Positions 24,657 to 34,156 of a DNA stretch of 39,925 bases are shown in pieces; the first letter of the stretch is position 1; each line of letters opens with the position of its first letter. A program made the translations under genes and the position numbers. Under the pieces are notes generated by a model that saw only the letters and a program-made list of their open reading frames with translations, was not told where the DNA came from and did no database searches. Origin of the DNA: an uncultured Croceitalea sp. (GTDB taxonomy: Bacteria > Bacteroidota > Bacteroidia > Flavobacteriales > Flavobacteriaceae); the NCBI GenBank assembly GCA_937969515.1, contig CALBVX010000031.1, positions 1 through 39,925 on the forward strand, in the 5' to 3' direction.

Positions 24657-24673
24657 TAATTGATATACAATTA
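24657..24673. promoter_or_regulatory. Candidate operator in the divergent promoter region
   Basis: TAATTG (24657-24662), five bases, CAATTA (24668-24673) form a perfect dyad in the 199-base gap between the regulator and the SusC gene. A dimeric LuxR-type protein could bind here, but the arms are A+T-rich and may arise by chance. Confidence 0.3.
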
Positions 24674-24766
24674 TATAAAAAAATAAACGTAGTTAAAGCG
24701 TATTTTTTCAATTTAGAGAAGTATTTAAAGAGTATGCAATTTTTACCCTTACTTTTTATCATATTC

Positions 24767-24774
24767 TATTTTTG
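24767..24774 (+). promoter_or_regulatory. Possible -7 element of the PUL operon
   Basis: TATTTTTG matches TAnnTTTG, 46 bases before the SusC ATG at 24821. No TTG is found at the usual distance upstream, which would fit an activator-dependent promoter. Confidence 0.4.
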
Positions 24775-24820
24775 GGCCAATAATAATTATCCTTTTTCTC
24801 AAAAACTAACAAATTTTAAC

Positions 24821-27799
24821 ATGTTAAGAAAGAATACTAATAATTTTTGGATTTGTTTAATCCTATTACTCGCAATCGGTAATGGTTTGCAGGCCCAAAA
24901 TAAATCAATTTCTGGCATTGTGCTAGATGAAAATAGTTCCCCATTACCTGGCACCACGGTTAGGGTAAAAAACACAGTAAGAGGAACTACAACCGATTTT
25001 GATGGCAAATTTGAAATACAAGCATCACCACAGGAAATTTTAGTGATCTCGTACATAGGGTTTGAAAGCTTCGAAGTTGTTGTAGGTAACCAAAGTACTT
25101 TAGAAATATCGTTAAGGCCCAATGTAAATTATCTCAATGAAGTTGTAATCGTGGGTTATGGCCAAAGTTCAAAGAGGGCTCTTACCAATGCCGTTTCCGT
25201 GGTTAAAGGAAGTAAAATTGTAGAGGATAAACCCTTTACCAACATTGAATCTGCCTTACAAGGCAAGGTATCTGGTATCCAAGTTATAAATCCATCCGGT
25301 AGTCCTGGACAAAGCGCTTCCATTCGTATTAGAGGTGCCATTTCCCTACTAGGTAATTCTGATCCCTTATTTGTTGTTGATGGTATACAAGCGTCCAATA
25401 CAGAAGGGTTGAATCCTAGAGATGTTGAATCGGTAACCATCTTAAAGGATGCCTCAGCTACTGCGATTTATGGGGCACAAGCAGCCAACGGGGTAGTTCT
25501 TATTACCACAAAAAGGGGTGAGAAAGGAAAATCTAAAATTGAGTTTTCATCGTTTATTGGACAAAACGAAATTATTAATACGTTGGATGTGCTTAATGCT
25601 GCACAATATATTAACAACGTAAACACGTCAAGAATTAATGCCGGATTAGGTCCAATCACTGATCCGAATAATTTTGAGTTCAACTCCGATTTTCAAGCCG
25701 AATTATATGCACCTGCAACCACTCAAAACTATCAGTTGGCATTTTCCGGTGGTGATGAAAAAGGACAGTATTACATTTCTGCAGGTCTTCAGGACGAGGA
25801 GGGAACCATTGAAACAACTGATTTTAAGCGCTATTCCTTACGATTCAACCAGGATCAGGAGGTTATAAAGAATTTTAAAGTAAGTACGAGTGTAGGACTT
25901 TCACGTACAAACTTTAATGTAATAAACGATAACCAACGGGTTAACCAAGGAGGTGTTGTGTTATCGGCATTACAAACCCCACCCAATGTAGGAGTTATTG
26001 ATGCCGATGGTAATTTTCCTTCAAATCCATTTCAACCAGGTTTTGACAATCCTATAGCTTTGGTTCGCGGGGAGGAACGAGAATTTGTTACATCAAAGGT
26101 CCTGGCCAATTTAAATGCTGAGTACAAGTTGCCTTTTGGGTTAACGGCAAAAAGCATGTTCAGTGTAGATTATTCGCAATCAAAGTTCAACCGATTTGTA
26201 GACCCTTTTAGCACCTCAAATGGTAGGGCCAATAATGGTCAAGCTGAAACGGCAACCTTTCAAAACACCATTTTACTTTGGGAAAACCTTTTGTCCTATG
26301 GTTTTAAACCTTTGAACAACGATAAGCTTTCCGTAGACCTTCTACTAGGAACTTCCTATCAACAAAGAAGAGACGACAACACTCGTATCTTGGGGAACAA
26401 CTTTTTAAACGGTTCCATACGCACTATAAATCCTGCTACAGAGATTCTTGCAACTGAGGAATCTATCTTTGACAATATAAATAACTCGGTGTTTTTTAGA
26501 ACAAAGTTGTCATACCTTAACCGGTATTTCCTAGAATCAACTGTTAGAAGAGACGGTTCCTCTCGTTTTGGACCTGACAATCGCTTTGCTATTTTCCCAT
26601 CGGTTTCGGGCTCTTGGGTGGCATCAGAGGAGAATTTTCTAAAAAATATCGATTGGCTGTCCAATTTAAAATTTAGATATGGTTATGGATTTACAGGAAA
26701 TCAAAATTTTGGAAACAACAGATTTCTAGCCCTATTTAGTCCCAATGCCAACTATATCGTAAACGGAGAGATACGCACAGGGGTATTTCCATCCCAGGTC
26801 GCCAATGGAGCACTCAGGTGGGAAACCACGGAACAGCACAACGTTGGTGTTGACCTGGGTTTTTTTAGAAATAGGTTGAATATCATTTTTGAAACCTACA
26901 GAAAAAACACTTCGGATTTATTGTTGGACAACCCTTTACCCATTACTACAGGGTTTGATAATGCCACCCAAAACATTGGCTCAATCAATAACAGGGGATT
27001 AGAATTGGCTATGAACGCCGTTTTAGTATCCAACGATAATTTTTCTTGGGATTTGAGTGCAAATTATACTAGAAATAGGAATGAAGTAACCAATATAGAC
27101 GGTCAAATTATTACATCAGGTAATGTCATTGACCAAGGAGAAGTAACCCGTATTGAAGAGGGGCAGCCTATTGGTAATTTCTTTGGCTTTGTTTCAGAAG
27201 GTGTAGACCCGAATACTGGCGATATTGTGTTTAGGGATTTGAACGGTGATGGAATCATCGACGATAACAATGATAGGACGATAATTGGCAACGCATTGCC
27301 AGATTTTGAGTGGGGAGCTACAACTACCCTGAATTATAAGGGTCTAGAACTAATTGTTTTCTTCCAAGGCGTACATGGACAAGAATTGTATAACGCAACT
27401 CGTGCAGAATTAGAGAATCAATCTGGCTTTACGAATCAGAGTATAAGCGTTCTCAACGCTTGGACACCCACTAATACGAATACAGATATTCCAAGGGCAG
27501 TTTTTGGCGATCCCAGTGGTAATAACAGGGCGTCTTCACGATGGTTGGAAGATGGGTCCTTTATTAAACTAAGAGAACTTTCCTTAGGTTATAATCTACC
27601 AAAAAGTTGGGTAAATAAAATAGGGGCTTCTAACCTAAAACTATTTGTACAGGGTAGAAATATGTTGACTTTCACAGATTATACCGGGTATGATCCAGAA
27701 GTAAGTAGGGATGGCTCCAACGTGCTATCTGGCGGTATAGATTTTGGAACTTTTCCACAAGTAAGAACGTTCATAGGAGGATTAAACATAACATTTTAA
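24821..27799 (+). CDS. SusC/RagA-type TonB-dependent outer-membrane transporter
   Basis: The ATG at 24821 gives a clean signal peptide (MLRKNTNNFWICLILLLAIGNGLQAQ) and a 992-residue product; an upstream in-frame ATG at 24734 would put 29 odd residues in front. Domains in order: carboxypeptidase-regulatory-like domain (KSISGIVLDENSSPLPGTTVRVK, FDGKFEI), the NEVVIVGYGQ TonB-box region, a plug (ALQGKVSGIQVINPSGSPG, IRIRGAISLLGNSDPLFVVDGI, VESVTILKDASATAIYGAQAANGVVLITTKRG), then the 22-strand barrel ending in Phe (GGLNITF). It imports oligosaccharides released at the surface, powered by TonB-ExbBD, together with the SusD lid encoded 10 bases downstream. Confidence 0.96.
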   Translation: MLRKNTNNFWICLILLLAIGNGLQAQNKSISGIVLDENSSPLPGTTVRVKNTVRGTTTDFDGKFEIQASPQEILVISYIGFESFEVVVGNQSTLEISLRPNVNYLNEVVIVGYGQSSKRALTNAVSVVKGSKIVEDKPFTNIESALQGKVSGIQVINPSGSPGQSASIRIRGAISLLGNSDPLFVVDGIQASNTEGLNPRDVESVTILKDASATAIYGAQAANGVVLITTKRGEKGKSKIEFSSFIGQNEIINTLDVLNAAQYINNVNTSRINAGLGPITDPNNFEFNSDFQAELYAPATTQNYQLAFSGGDEKGQYYISAGLQDEEGTIETTDFKRYSLRFNQDQEVIKNFKVSTSVGLSRTNFNVINDNQRVNQGGVVLSALQTPPNVGVIDADGNFPSNPFQPGFDNPIALVRGEEREFVTSKVLANLNAEYKLPFGLTAKSMFSVDYSQSKFNRFVDPFSTSNGRANNGQAETATFQNTILLWENLLSYGFKPLNNDKLSVDLLLGTSYQQRRDDNTRILGNNFLNGSIRTINPATEILATEESIFDNINNSVFFRTKLSYLNRYFLESTVRRDGSSRFGPDNRFAIFPSVSGSWVASEENFLKNIDWLSNLKFRYGYGFTGNQNFGNNRFLALFSPNANYIVNGEIRTGVFPSQVANGALRWETTEQHNVGVDLGFFRNRLNIIFETYRKNTSDLLLDNPLPITTGFDNATQNIGSINNRGLELAMNAVLVSNDNFSWDLSANYTRNRNEVTNIDGQIITSGNVIDQGEVTRIEEGQPIGNFFGFVSEGVDPNTGDIVFRDLNGDGIIDDNNDRTIIGNALPDFEWGATTTLNYKGLELIVFFQGVHGQELYNATRAELENQSGFTNQSISVLNAWTPTNTNTDIPRAVFGDPSGNNRASSRWLEDGSFIKLRELSLGYNLPKSWVNKIGASNLKLFVQGRNMLTFTDYTGYDPEVSRDGSNVLSGGIDFGTFPQVRTFIGGLNITF

Positions 27800-27809
27800 T
27801 ACATAACAA

Positions 27810-29198
27810 ATGAGAATTAGGATATATACAGTTTTGCTTGGCCTTGTATGGATTGCAAGCTCCTGTTCAAAGGAATCACTAGAAGTGCCCATAAGAAACA
27901 ATATTGGTACAGCTAACTTTTTTCAGACGCAAGAAGATGCCGAAGCTTCTGTAATTGGCGCTTACGATTTGCTACAGGCAGATAGTTATTTTGGTTTCGA
28001 TTATTATGTGTTTGGCGATGTCCGCGCCGATAATAGTTTTGCCGGCGGTGACAACCCTAACAACTTTGCAATCGATAATTTTACCTTACGACCTACAAAC
28101 GATGTGACCACTCGTTTTTTTAGGCAAGTTTATAGAGCCATTGGTAGGGCCAATTCTGCGATTGATGGTATTTCACAAATGGACAAAGAGGTATTTGATG
28201 GTAGTAGAAAAGATGCTTTATTAGGGGAGGCTCTTTTTCTTAGGGCTTTACACTATTACAATCTTGTCCAGTTTTATGGTGGGGTACCTTTAGTTACTGC
28301 AGCTACCACAACTTTGGCCCCAGACGAGATTCGCATACCTAGAAATTCAGAAACCGAGGTATATCAGCAAATAGTTAGAGATCTTCAACAAGCCGTTACT
28401 TTTTTGGATGGAGAAAATAGGGATGCTGACAGTCAAGGAAGAGCTAATGCCGGATCGGCAGAAGCCTTACTTGCGAAGGTGAGATTAATCCAAGGCGATT
28501 ATAATGCCGTATTGGCCCTCACCGAAAGTACTATGAGCCGTGGCTTCTCTTTAGTTACGAATTTTGATGATCTTTTTAATCAGCAAAATGACAATAATAG
28601 TGAGGTGTTGTTCGCCATCCAATATGCAGGTGAACAGGAAGGAAATGTTTTTCCAGAATTGATATTGCCAACACCAGAGGCTTCCTTCGATTTCTTAAAA
28701 TTCAATACGCCTACCCCTAGCAGTAATAGCGCATTTGAGACCAATGATATTAGGTTGGCATCTTCCATTGTGGAAAGAAATGGTACACTGTACGTTTTCA
28801 AATGGCGAAACGGTAATGCCTTTAATTCTGCAGATAACAGTGTTGTTTTGCGCTATGCAGACGTTTTACTAATGCGTGCCGAAGCCCTGAACCAAACAGG
28901 TAGATCGCAAGAGGCAATTACCTTATTAAATCAAATTCGTAATCGAGCAGGCTTACCCGATTATGCAGATTCTACAGAAACTACCGCCTTGGATAACGCC
29001 ATTTTTAATGAAAGAAGGGTGGAATTTATGTTCGAGGGGCAGCGTTTTTCAGATTTAAAGCGCAAAGGATTTGCGAAGTTTAAAGAGGCTATTCAAGAAG
29101 CCAAAAACATCGATATACAAGAATTTCAACTGGTATTTCCCATTCCTCAGGGCGAAATAGATAGGAATGATGCCTTGAACCAAAACCCCGGTTACTAA
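27810..29198 (+). CDS. SusD/RagB-type glycan-binding lipoprotein
   Basis: The 462-residue product has a lipoprotein signal with Cys19 (LGLVWIASSCS), followed by SusD N-terminal features (NNIGTANFFQTQEDAEASVIGAYDLLQ) and TPR-like helices (ALLGEALFLRALHYYNLVQFYGGVPLV), and C-terminal YADVLLMRAEALNQTGRSQEAITLLNQIRNRAGL with FNERRVEFMFEGQRFSDLKRKG, all diagnostic for RagB/SusD. It sits on the cell surface as the lid of the SusC transporter and binds the glycan. It is somewhat short for the family (often 500 or more residues). Gaps of 10 and 14 bases tie it to SusC and the first GH30. Confidence 0.95.
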   Translation: MRIRIYTVLLGLVWIASSCSKESLEVPIRNNIGTANFFQTQEDAEASVIGAYDLLQADSYFGFDYYVFGDVRADNSFAGGDNPNNFAIDNFTLRPTNDVTTRFFRQVYRAIGRANSAIDGISQMDKEVFDGSRKDALLGEALFLRALHYYNLVQFYGGVPLVTAATTTLAPDEIRIPRNSETEVYQQIVRDLQQAVTFLDGENRDADSQGRANAGSAEALLAKVRLIQGDYNAVLALTESTMSRGFSLVTNFDDLFNQQNDNNSEVLFAIQYAGEQEGNVFPELILPTPEASFDFLKFNTPTPSSNSAFETNDIRLASSIVERNGTLYVFKWRNGNAFNSADNSVVLRYADVLLMRAEALNQTGRSQEAITLLNQIRNRAGLPDYADSTETTALDNAIFNERRVEFMFEGQRFSDLKRKGFAKFKEAIQEAKNIDIQEFQLVFPIPQGEIDRNDALNQNPGY

Positions 29199-29212
29199 CC
29201 AAAACAAATAGA

Positions 29213-30691
29213 ATGAAAAATAAATTGCTTCTCTTTTTGTTACTATTTGCGATCACTTTCATCATTGGCTGCAGCACTGACAAAGAAGAAACGCCTACCA
29301 TCCCAACTGATGGAATGCCCGATACACCTCCACCAACAGATTCAAATGGTGTGGTGAGCGTCGTTATTACTAGCGGTGATGGCCGTACCACCCTTAACGA
29401 ACTAAATACCAAGTTGTCTCTTACTAATGAAGTGAGTGGAGATGTAGTCATCAGCATAGATCAAAATTCCAAGCTACAAAGGATCGAAGGTTTTGGAGGA
29501 GCTCTTACAGGAAGTTCTGCCTTCCTTCTAAGAGATAATAGTCAGGCTTTGGATGCGTTGTTTAGAGATGATGGTATTCGTCTTAATTACACACGACTAA
29601 CCGTAGGGGCTTCAGATTTTAATAGAAATGGCACGTATACCTATAACGATATCACCAGTGTTGAGGATATTACTCTTCAAGAATTTTCCATTGCAGAAGA
29701 CTTCGAAGACGATAACCCTATAATACCTGTCGTGAAAAATATTTTAGCTATCAATGCCGATATGGGTTTAATGGCTTCGCCATGGACTGCACCGGCATGG
29801 ATGAAAAACAATAGGTCTTTCAATGGAGGTAGTCTATTGCAACAGTATTATGGAGTGTATTCAGCATATCTGATAAAGTATCTTGAAGCTTATCGTGACG
29901 AAGGAATCCTAATAGACGCTATTACGGTTCAAAACGAGCCATTATATGAAGCCAATCAGTATCCGACAATGAAAATGACTGCTCTGGAACAGGCCACTTT
30001 TATCGGAGATCATTTTGGACCCTTATTAAGAGCTTCAAGTTTAGAAACTCAAATAATTGGCTACGATCATAATTTTCGTGAGCCAGCAGATCCAGATTTT
30101 CCTTTAACACTCATGTCTGATCCTGAGGCGTCATCATTTACCAATGGCATAGCATTTCATGCATACGACGGAAATCCTAGTGCTATAGACATTTTTAGAA
30201 ACCAGTTTCCCAATGTCGATATCTATTTTACCGAGCAATCGGGAATTCAGAATTCCGGAACCACCTTCGGTGGTGAGATCGATTATTTTTTAAAAAATGT
30301 ATTCGTCGGCACTTTACGCAGAGGAGCAAAAACGGTGTTATTATGGAATCTAGCTCTAGATCAAAATGGTGGGCCTATAAATGGGGGTTGTACTGTCTGC
30401 AGGGGAATCTTAACTGTTAATGGCGATGGAACCTTTACCAAAAATGTCGATTACTACATCCTGGGACATTTTTCTAAATATGTAGATACAGGAGCAAGGG
30501 TACTTGCCACTAATCCACTCACGGGAGTTCTTGAAAACGTAGCTTTTGAAAACCCGGATGGATCCAAGGTGCTGGTTGTTTACAACGGTTCTAACCAAAG
30601 TGCCGCCCAGAACCTTAACGTTACTATTGGCAATGCCAATTTTCAATATGCAGTGCCTCAGGGGGCATTGGTAACTTTTAAATGGAATTAA
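29213..30691 (+). CDS. GH30 glycoside hydrolase, surface lipoprotein (first of three)
   Basis: The 492-residue product has a lipoprotein signal with Cys20 (FAITFIIGCS), a Pro/Thr-rich linker, and a GH30 (beta/alpha)8 catalytic domain with its side beta-sandwich: RIEGFGGALTGSSAFLL, ASPWTAPAWMKNN, acid/base Glu242 in ITVQNEPLYEANQYPTM, AFHAYDG and nucleophile Glu341 in DIYFTEQSG, then KTVLLWNLALDQNGGP and the beta-sandwich end (NVTIGNANFQYAVPQGALVTFKW). Both catalytic glutamates are present. Retaining beta-glucanase or beta-glucosidase activity is expected; by comparison with GH30 enzymes in SusC/D loci, endo-beta-1,6-glucanase is the best guess. It is probably anchored at the outer surface. 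Confidence 0.92.
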   Translation: MKNKLLLFLLLFAITFIIGCSTDKEETPTIPTDGMPDTPPPTDSNGVVSVVITSGDGRTTLNELNTKLSLTNEVSGDVVISIDQNSKLQRIEGFGGALTGSSAFLLRDNSQALDALFRDDGIRLNYTRLTVGASDFNRNGTYTYNDITSVEDITLQEFSIAEDFEDDNPIIPVVKNILAINADMGLMASPWTAPAWMKNNRSFNGGSLLQQYYGVYSAYLIKYLEAYRDEGILIDAITVQNEPLYEANQYPTMKMTALEQATFIGDHFGPLLRASSLETQIIGYDHNFREPADPDFPLTLMSDPEASSFTNGIAFHAYDGNPSAIDIFRNQFPNVDIYFTEQSGIQNSGTTFGGEIDYFLKNVFVGTLRRGAKTVLLWNLALDQNGGPINGGCTVCRGILTVNGDGTFTKNVDYYILGHFSKYVDTGARVLATNPLTGVLENVAFENPDGSKVLVVYNGSNQSAAQNLNVTIGNANFQYAVPQGALVTFKWN

Positions 30692-30708
30692 TAAATAAAA
30701 TTTTGACT

Positions 30709-32508
30709 ATGAAAAAGATGAAAAAATCAATTTTTTTGCTGTTGCAAATAACAATGAGTTTTCTATTATTGGTAAGTTGTGAAGAAAAAAGTAATGTTTC
30801 TGAAATAGAGAGTTTTGAACTTTCTCAGTTAAGTTTAATAGCGCCCCAAGATGATTTTTTGCTTGCGCTTGATAGTGACAATAGACAAGAAATCCTAAGA
30901 TTTGAATGGGAGCCTTCTGTGGCTTCAAACGGTTTTTTGGTCACGTATTCCTTAATGATTGATTTACACGAGGCAAATTTTTCTGACCCTCTACTTACTT
31001 TAGTACCATCAAACAACGGTACGAGTACTTTTGCAGAGGTAACCTATGCAAGATTAGATCAAGCACTCTCAGATGCAGGTTTTTCACCAAGTGAAGAAGT
31101 TCGATTAAAATGGGGAGTGATGGCAACATCCATAGGGCAAACATCCTTAAGCAGTTTTGGGTTGAGCTTACAACGCTTTGATATTCAGGGGCCACCAACT
31201 GATTTGTTCATCGCTGGAACCGCTACGGAAGTAGGCCCAAATGTGGAAAATGCACTTGCCTTGAACCGTTTGTCCAATGCTGATGGGAGCCTATCCAATG
31301 TATTTGAAACCTTCACCTCCTTAGTTTCTGGAAATACGTATAATTTCTATTCGGCCCGCACTATTGCAGATGCAACAGTCTATACGGCCAACGGTGAGGC
31401 TATTGAACTTGGCAATACAGGTATTGTAGCCCCTGAATCTGGTGTTTATAGGGTAACGGTTAATTTTGATACGGAGAGTTTTAGTCTTTTAAGGATAAAT
31501 AGTGTTGGAATCATAGGCAACGTAATCAACCCTGCTTGGTCAGAAGAGAGACAACTTGAATATCAAGGTAACGGTGTGTATAAGTCTACTATTGAATTGG
31601 TAGATGGAGCACCAGACGACTCAAGTAAACGATTTGTTATTAGAGCTAACCAAGACTGGGGCCAGGCCTATAAAAACACGCCAGGTTCAAACAGTGCTAT
31701 CGCTTTAGAAGCTACCTCGGGAGACTTCGGATTCAATGGTTTGGATGACGTTGCCGTTTCGCAATTAGGTTTTCAAGAGATTACAATAAGTTTTAATGGA
31801 GATGATGGATATGCTATTAATATTCAACCAGGTACCGACCCAGGAGATGATACTACATCTAGCTTAACGATACCGGAAACCTTATACATTGCTGGTAATG
31901 CAACTGAAAATGGTGCGGATCTGAGCACCGCTCAATTATTGCATAGACTACCACTGGCAAATGGACAAAACAGTAATATTTTTGAAATATATACAACATT
32001 GACCCAAAACGAGACCTACAATTTTTACAGCACAACCGGCGGTGATGCAATAACCTATGGACTTAACGGTACAGAGCTTGTGGAGGATTCCTCCACAATC
32101 ATGGCAACGGACGAAACCGCGGTGTACAGGGTTACTGTTGATTTTGATGCAGCTACCGTTTCTACCTTTAGAATTAATACTTGGGCCATTATCGGCAATG
32201 TGGTTGAGCAAGCTTGGTCAGATGAGGCGGTAATGGACTATCAAGGCAATGGTGTTTGGCAACTTACTTTGGAGTTGGTAGATGCGGCACCTGATGACGC
32301 CACTAAACGTTTTATATTCAGGGCTAACGGTGATTGGGGCCTACTTAATAAAGAAATACCTGGTAGTAACGGCCAATTAGCTTTAGAGGGTACCGCTGGG
32401 GCATTTGGTTTTACCGGCTTGGATGATATTTTGGTATCCAATTTAGGAACACGTACCGTTACCCTTAATTTGAACGGTATAAACGGTTATTCATACACCA
32501 TTGAGTAG
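30709..32508 (+). CDS. SusE/SusF-like surface glycan-binding lipoprotein with internal duplication
   Basis: Using the ATG at 30709 (better signal peptide than the in-frame ATG at 30682), the 599-residue product has a lipobox at Cys24 (FLLLVSCEE), an N-terminal SusE-type Ig-like domain (~residues 30-160, FEWEPSVASNGFLVTYSLMID), and two homologous ~210-residue units starting at about 166 (LFIAGTATEVG) and 392 (LYIAGNATENG). Each unit has NTYNFYS or ETYNFYS, YRVTVDFD-type strands, IIGNV, YQGNGVY/W, ELVD-APDD--KRF-RAN-DWG and a TGLDD-like end. These look like carbohydrate-binding modules of the SusF type. It would hold the polysaccharide at the surface next to the GH30 enzymes. Confidence 0.88.
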   Translation: MKKMKKSIFLLLQITMSFLLLVSCEEKSNVSEIESFELSQLSLIAPQDDFLLALDSDNRQEILRFEWEPSVASNGFLVTYSLMIDLHEANFSDPLLTLVPSNNGTSTFAEVTYARLDQALSDAGFSPSEEVRLKWGVMATSIGQTSLSSFGLSLQRFDIQGPPTDLFIAGTATEVGPNVENALALNRLSNADGSLSNVFETFTSLVSGNTYNFYSARTIADATVYTANGEAIELGNTGIVAPESGVYRVTVNFDTESFSLLRINSVGIIGNVINPAWSEERQLEYQGNGVYKSTIELVDGAPDDSSKRFVIRANQDWGQAYKNTPGSNSAIALEATSGDFGFNGLDDVAVSQLGFQEITISFNGDDGYAINIQPGTDPGDDTTSSLTIPETLYIAGNATENGADLSTAQLLHRLPLANGQNSNIFEIYTTLTQNETYNFYSTTGGDAITYGLNGTELVEDSSTIMATDETAVYRVTVDFDAATVSTFRINTWAIIGNVVEQAWSDEAVMDYQGNGVWQLTLELVDAAPDDATKRFIFRANGDWGLLNKEIPGSNGQLALEGTAGAFGFTGLDDILVSNLGTRTVTLNLNGINGYSYTIE

Positions 32509-32551
32509 CATTAAAATACAATGATATTGAGTTTAGTTCTATTTATTGAAA

Positions 32552-32594
32552 GGTCCGTAATCCCAATAATAGTTATAGGAAAAGGTTACGGGCC
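32552..32594 (+). other. Stem-loop inside the PUL operon
   Basis: GGTCCGTAA (32552-32560) pairs with TTACGGGCC (32586-32594, one G-U pair), extendable by two pairs inward, with a ~21-25 base loop. It lies in the 125-base gap before the second GH30 gene, the largest gap in the operon, and has no T-run. It may set RNA processing or stability rather than end transcription. Confidence 0.5.
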
Positions 32595-32633
32595 AACTAA
32601 ACATTTTGCAGAAATTAAAAACCCAGTCCATTA

Positions 32634-34130
32634 ATGAACTATTTCAGATCTATACATCTTATTTTCTTTTTTACGGCAACCTTATTTTCGTGTAAAAACA
32701 AAGTTACAAGCTCAGAACAATATAGTAGTGCTACCAACCAAAACGAGCTTAATGGTTTTTCTGTGGATGATAAAGAAGTGTTGGTATATACCTCTGCAAA
32801 AGATACCGATCTGCGATTGTCCATGACAAGAGAACTTAATTTCGAACCCGCTTTGCAGGCGCTGGAATCCGAGGTAAGTATTTTCGTGAATCCTCAAAAA
32901 AGTTTTCAAACTTTTTTGGGCATTGGGGGTGCCATTACAGACGCTTCCGCAGAAGTATTCCACAAATTAAGTAAAGAAAAACAGGAAGAATTTCTAAAAG
33001 CGTATTATCACAAGGACAAGGGTATTGGATATTCATTGGCAAGAACAACTATACACAGCTGTGATTTTAGCAGTGAAAGTTACACGTATGTTTCTAATCA
33101 GGATAAACTATTATCGTCTTTCACTATAGAAAGGGATCAAAAGGAGCGCATTCCATTGATTAAAAGAATGTTGGAGGTTTCTGGCGGACAAATACCTTTG
33201 TACGTAAGTCCCTGGAGTCCACCTCCTTTTATGAAATCCAACAATCAGATGTTGCAAGGTGGTAAATTACTGCCCGAGTATTATAAATCGTGGGCCTTGT
33301 ACTATGCCAAATTCATTAAAGCATACGAAAAGGAGAACATACCCATATGGGGCCTCACCATCCAAAATGAACCAATGGCCAAGCAACGTTGGGAATCTTG
33401 CATCTATACCGCTGAAGAAGAACGTGATTTTCTTAAAAACTTCTTGGGCCCTACAATGGAAGAAGAAGGACTTGGCGATAAGAAGATAATTATCTGGGAT
33501 CATAATAGGGACCTAATCACAAACAGGGCAAATACCATTCTTGAAGATCCAGATGCCGCCAAATATGCATGGGGAATTGGTTTTCATTGGTACGAAGTAT
33601 GGGCAGGAGGAGATTATATGTATGATAACTTAGTCCGCATAAACGAATCTTACCCAGATAAAAAGCTATTGTTTACAGAAGGTTGTGTAGAAAGTTTTGA
33701 TGCTGAAAAATATCAATTTTGGGCGAATGGCGAGCGCTACGGGCAATCTATGATTCAAGATTTTAATAATGGCACCGTGGGTTGGACGGACTGGAATATT
33801 CTCTTAGACCATACTGGTGGACCTAACCATGTGGAGAATTTTTGTTTTTCTCCCATACATGCTGATACAAGAACAGATGAATTAATCTACACCCCGTCCT
33901 ACTATTATATAGGACATTTTTCCAAGTTCATTAGGCCAGATGCAAAAAGGATAAGTACCTCCTCAAGCAGAAGCCATCTGCTGAGTACTTCGTTTCTTAA
34001 CACGGATGATACTATGGTGACCGTGGTAATGAACCAAAGCGATGTAGCTATAGATTATAAAATGTATGTAGGCAAAAAGGCCATCACAGAAACCATTTTG
34101 CCCCATGCCATACAAACGTTGGTTTACTAA
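32634..34130 (+). CDS. GH30 glycoside hydrolase, lipoprotein (second of three)
   Basis: The 498-residue product has a lipoprotein signal with Cys20 (FFFTATLFSCKN). GH30 features: FLGIGGAITDASAEVFHKL, PLYVSPWSPPPFMKSN, acid/base Glu246 in LTIQNEPMAKQRWESCIYT, GIGFHWYEVW, nucleophile Glu349 in LLFTEGCVE, and VGWTDWNILLDHTGGPNHVENFC. The TEGC and WDWN/GGPNH pattern is that of the glucosylceramidase-like GH30_1/3 branch, and differs enough from the other two GH30 proteins here to suggest a distinct role, for instance an exo-acting beta-glucosidase on short products. It is predicted to be a membrane lipoprotein, periplasmic or surface. Confidence 0.92.
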   Translation: MNYFRSIHLIFFFTATLFSCKNKVTSSEQYSSATNQNELNGFSVDDKEVLVYTSAKDTDLRLSMTRELNFEPALQALESEVSIFVNPQKSFQTFLGIGGAITDASAEVFHKLSKEKQEEFLKAYYHKDKGIGYSLARTTIHSCDFSSESYTYVSNQDKLLSSFTIERDQKERIPLIKRMLEVSGGQIPLYVSPWSPPPFMKSNNQMLQGGKLLPEYYKSWALYYAKFIKAYEKENIPIWGLTIQNEPMAKQRWESCIYTAEEERDFLKNFLGPTMEEEGLGDKKIIIWDHNRDLITNRANTILEDPDAAKYAWGIGFHWYEVWAGGDYMYDNLVRINESYPDKKLLFTEGCVESFDAEKYQFWANGERYGQSMIQDFNNGTVGWTDWNILLDHTGGPNHVENFCFSPIHADTRTDELIYTPSYYYIGHFSKFIRPDAKRISTSSSRSHLLSTSFLNTDDTMVTVVMNQSDVAIDYKMYVGKKAITETILPHAIQTLVY

Positions 34131-34156
34131 TAAATCACCATTTAAATTAACAAGAT

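Noticed and set aside
32639-32963. Minus-strand open frames inside the GH30, SusE-like and SusC genes
   Set aside because: They overlap clearly conserved plus-strand genes, have no recognisable domains and are expected shadows.
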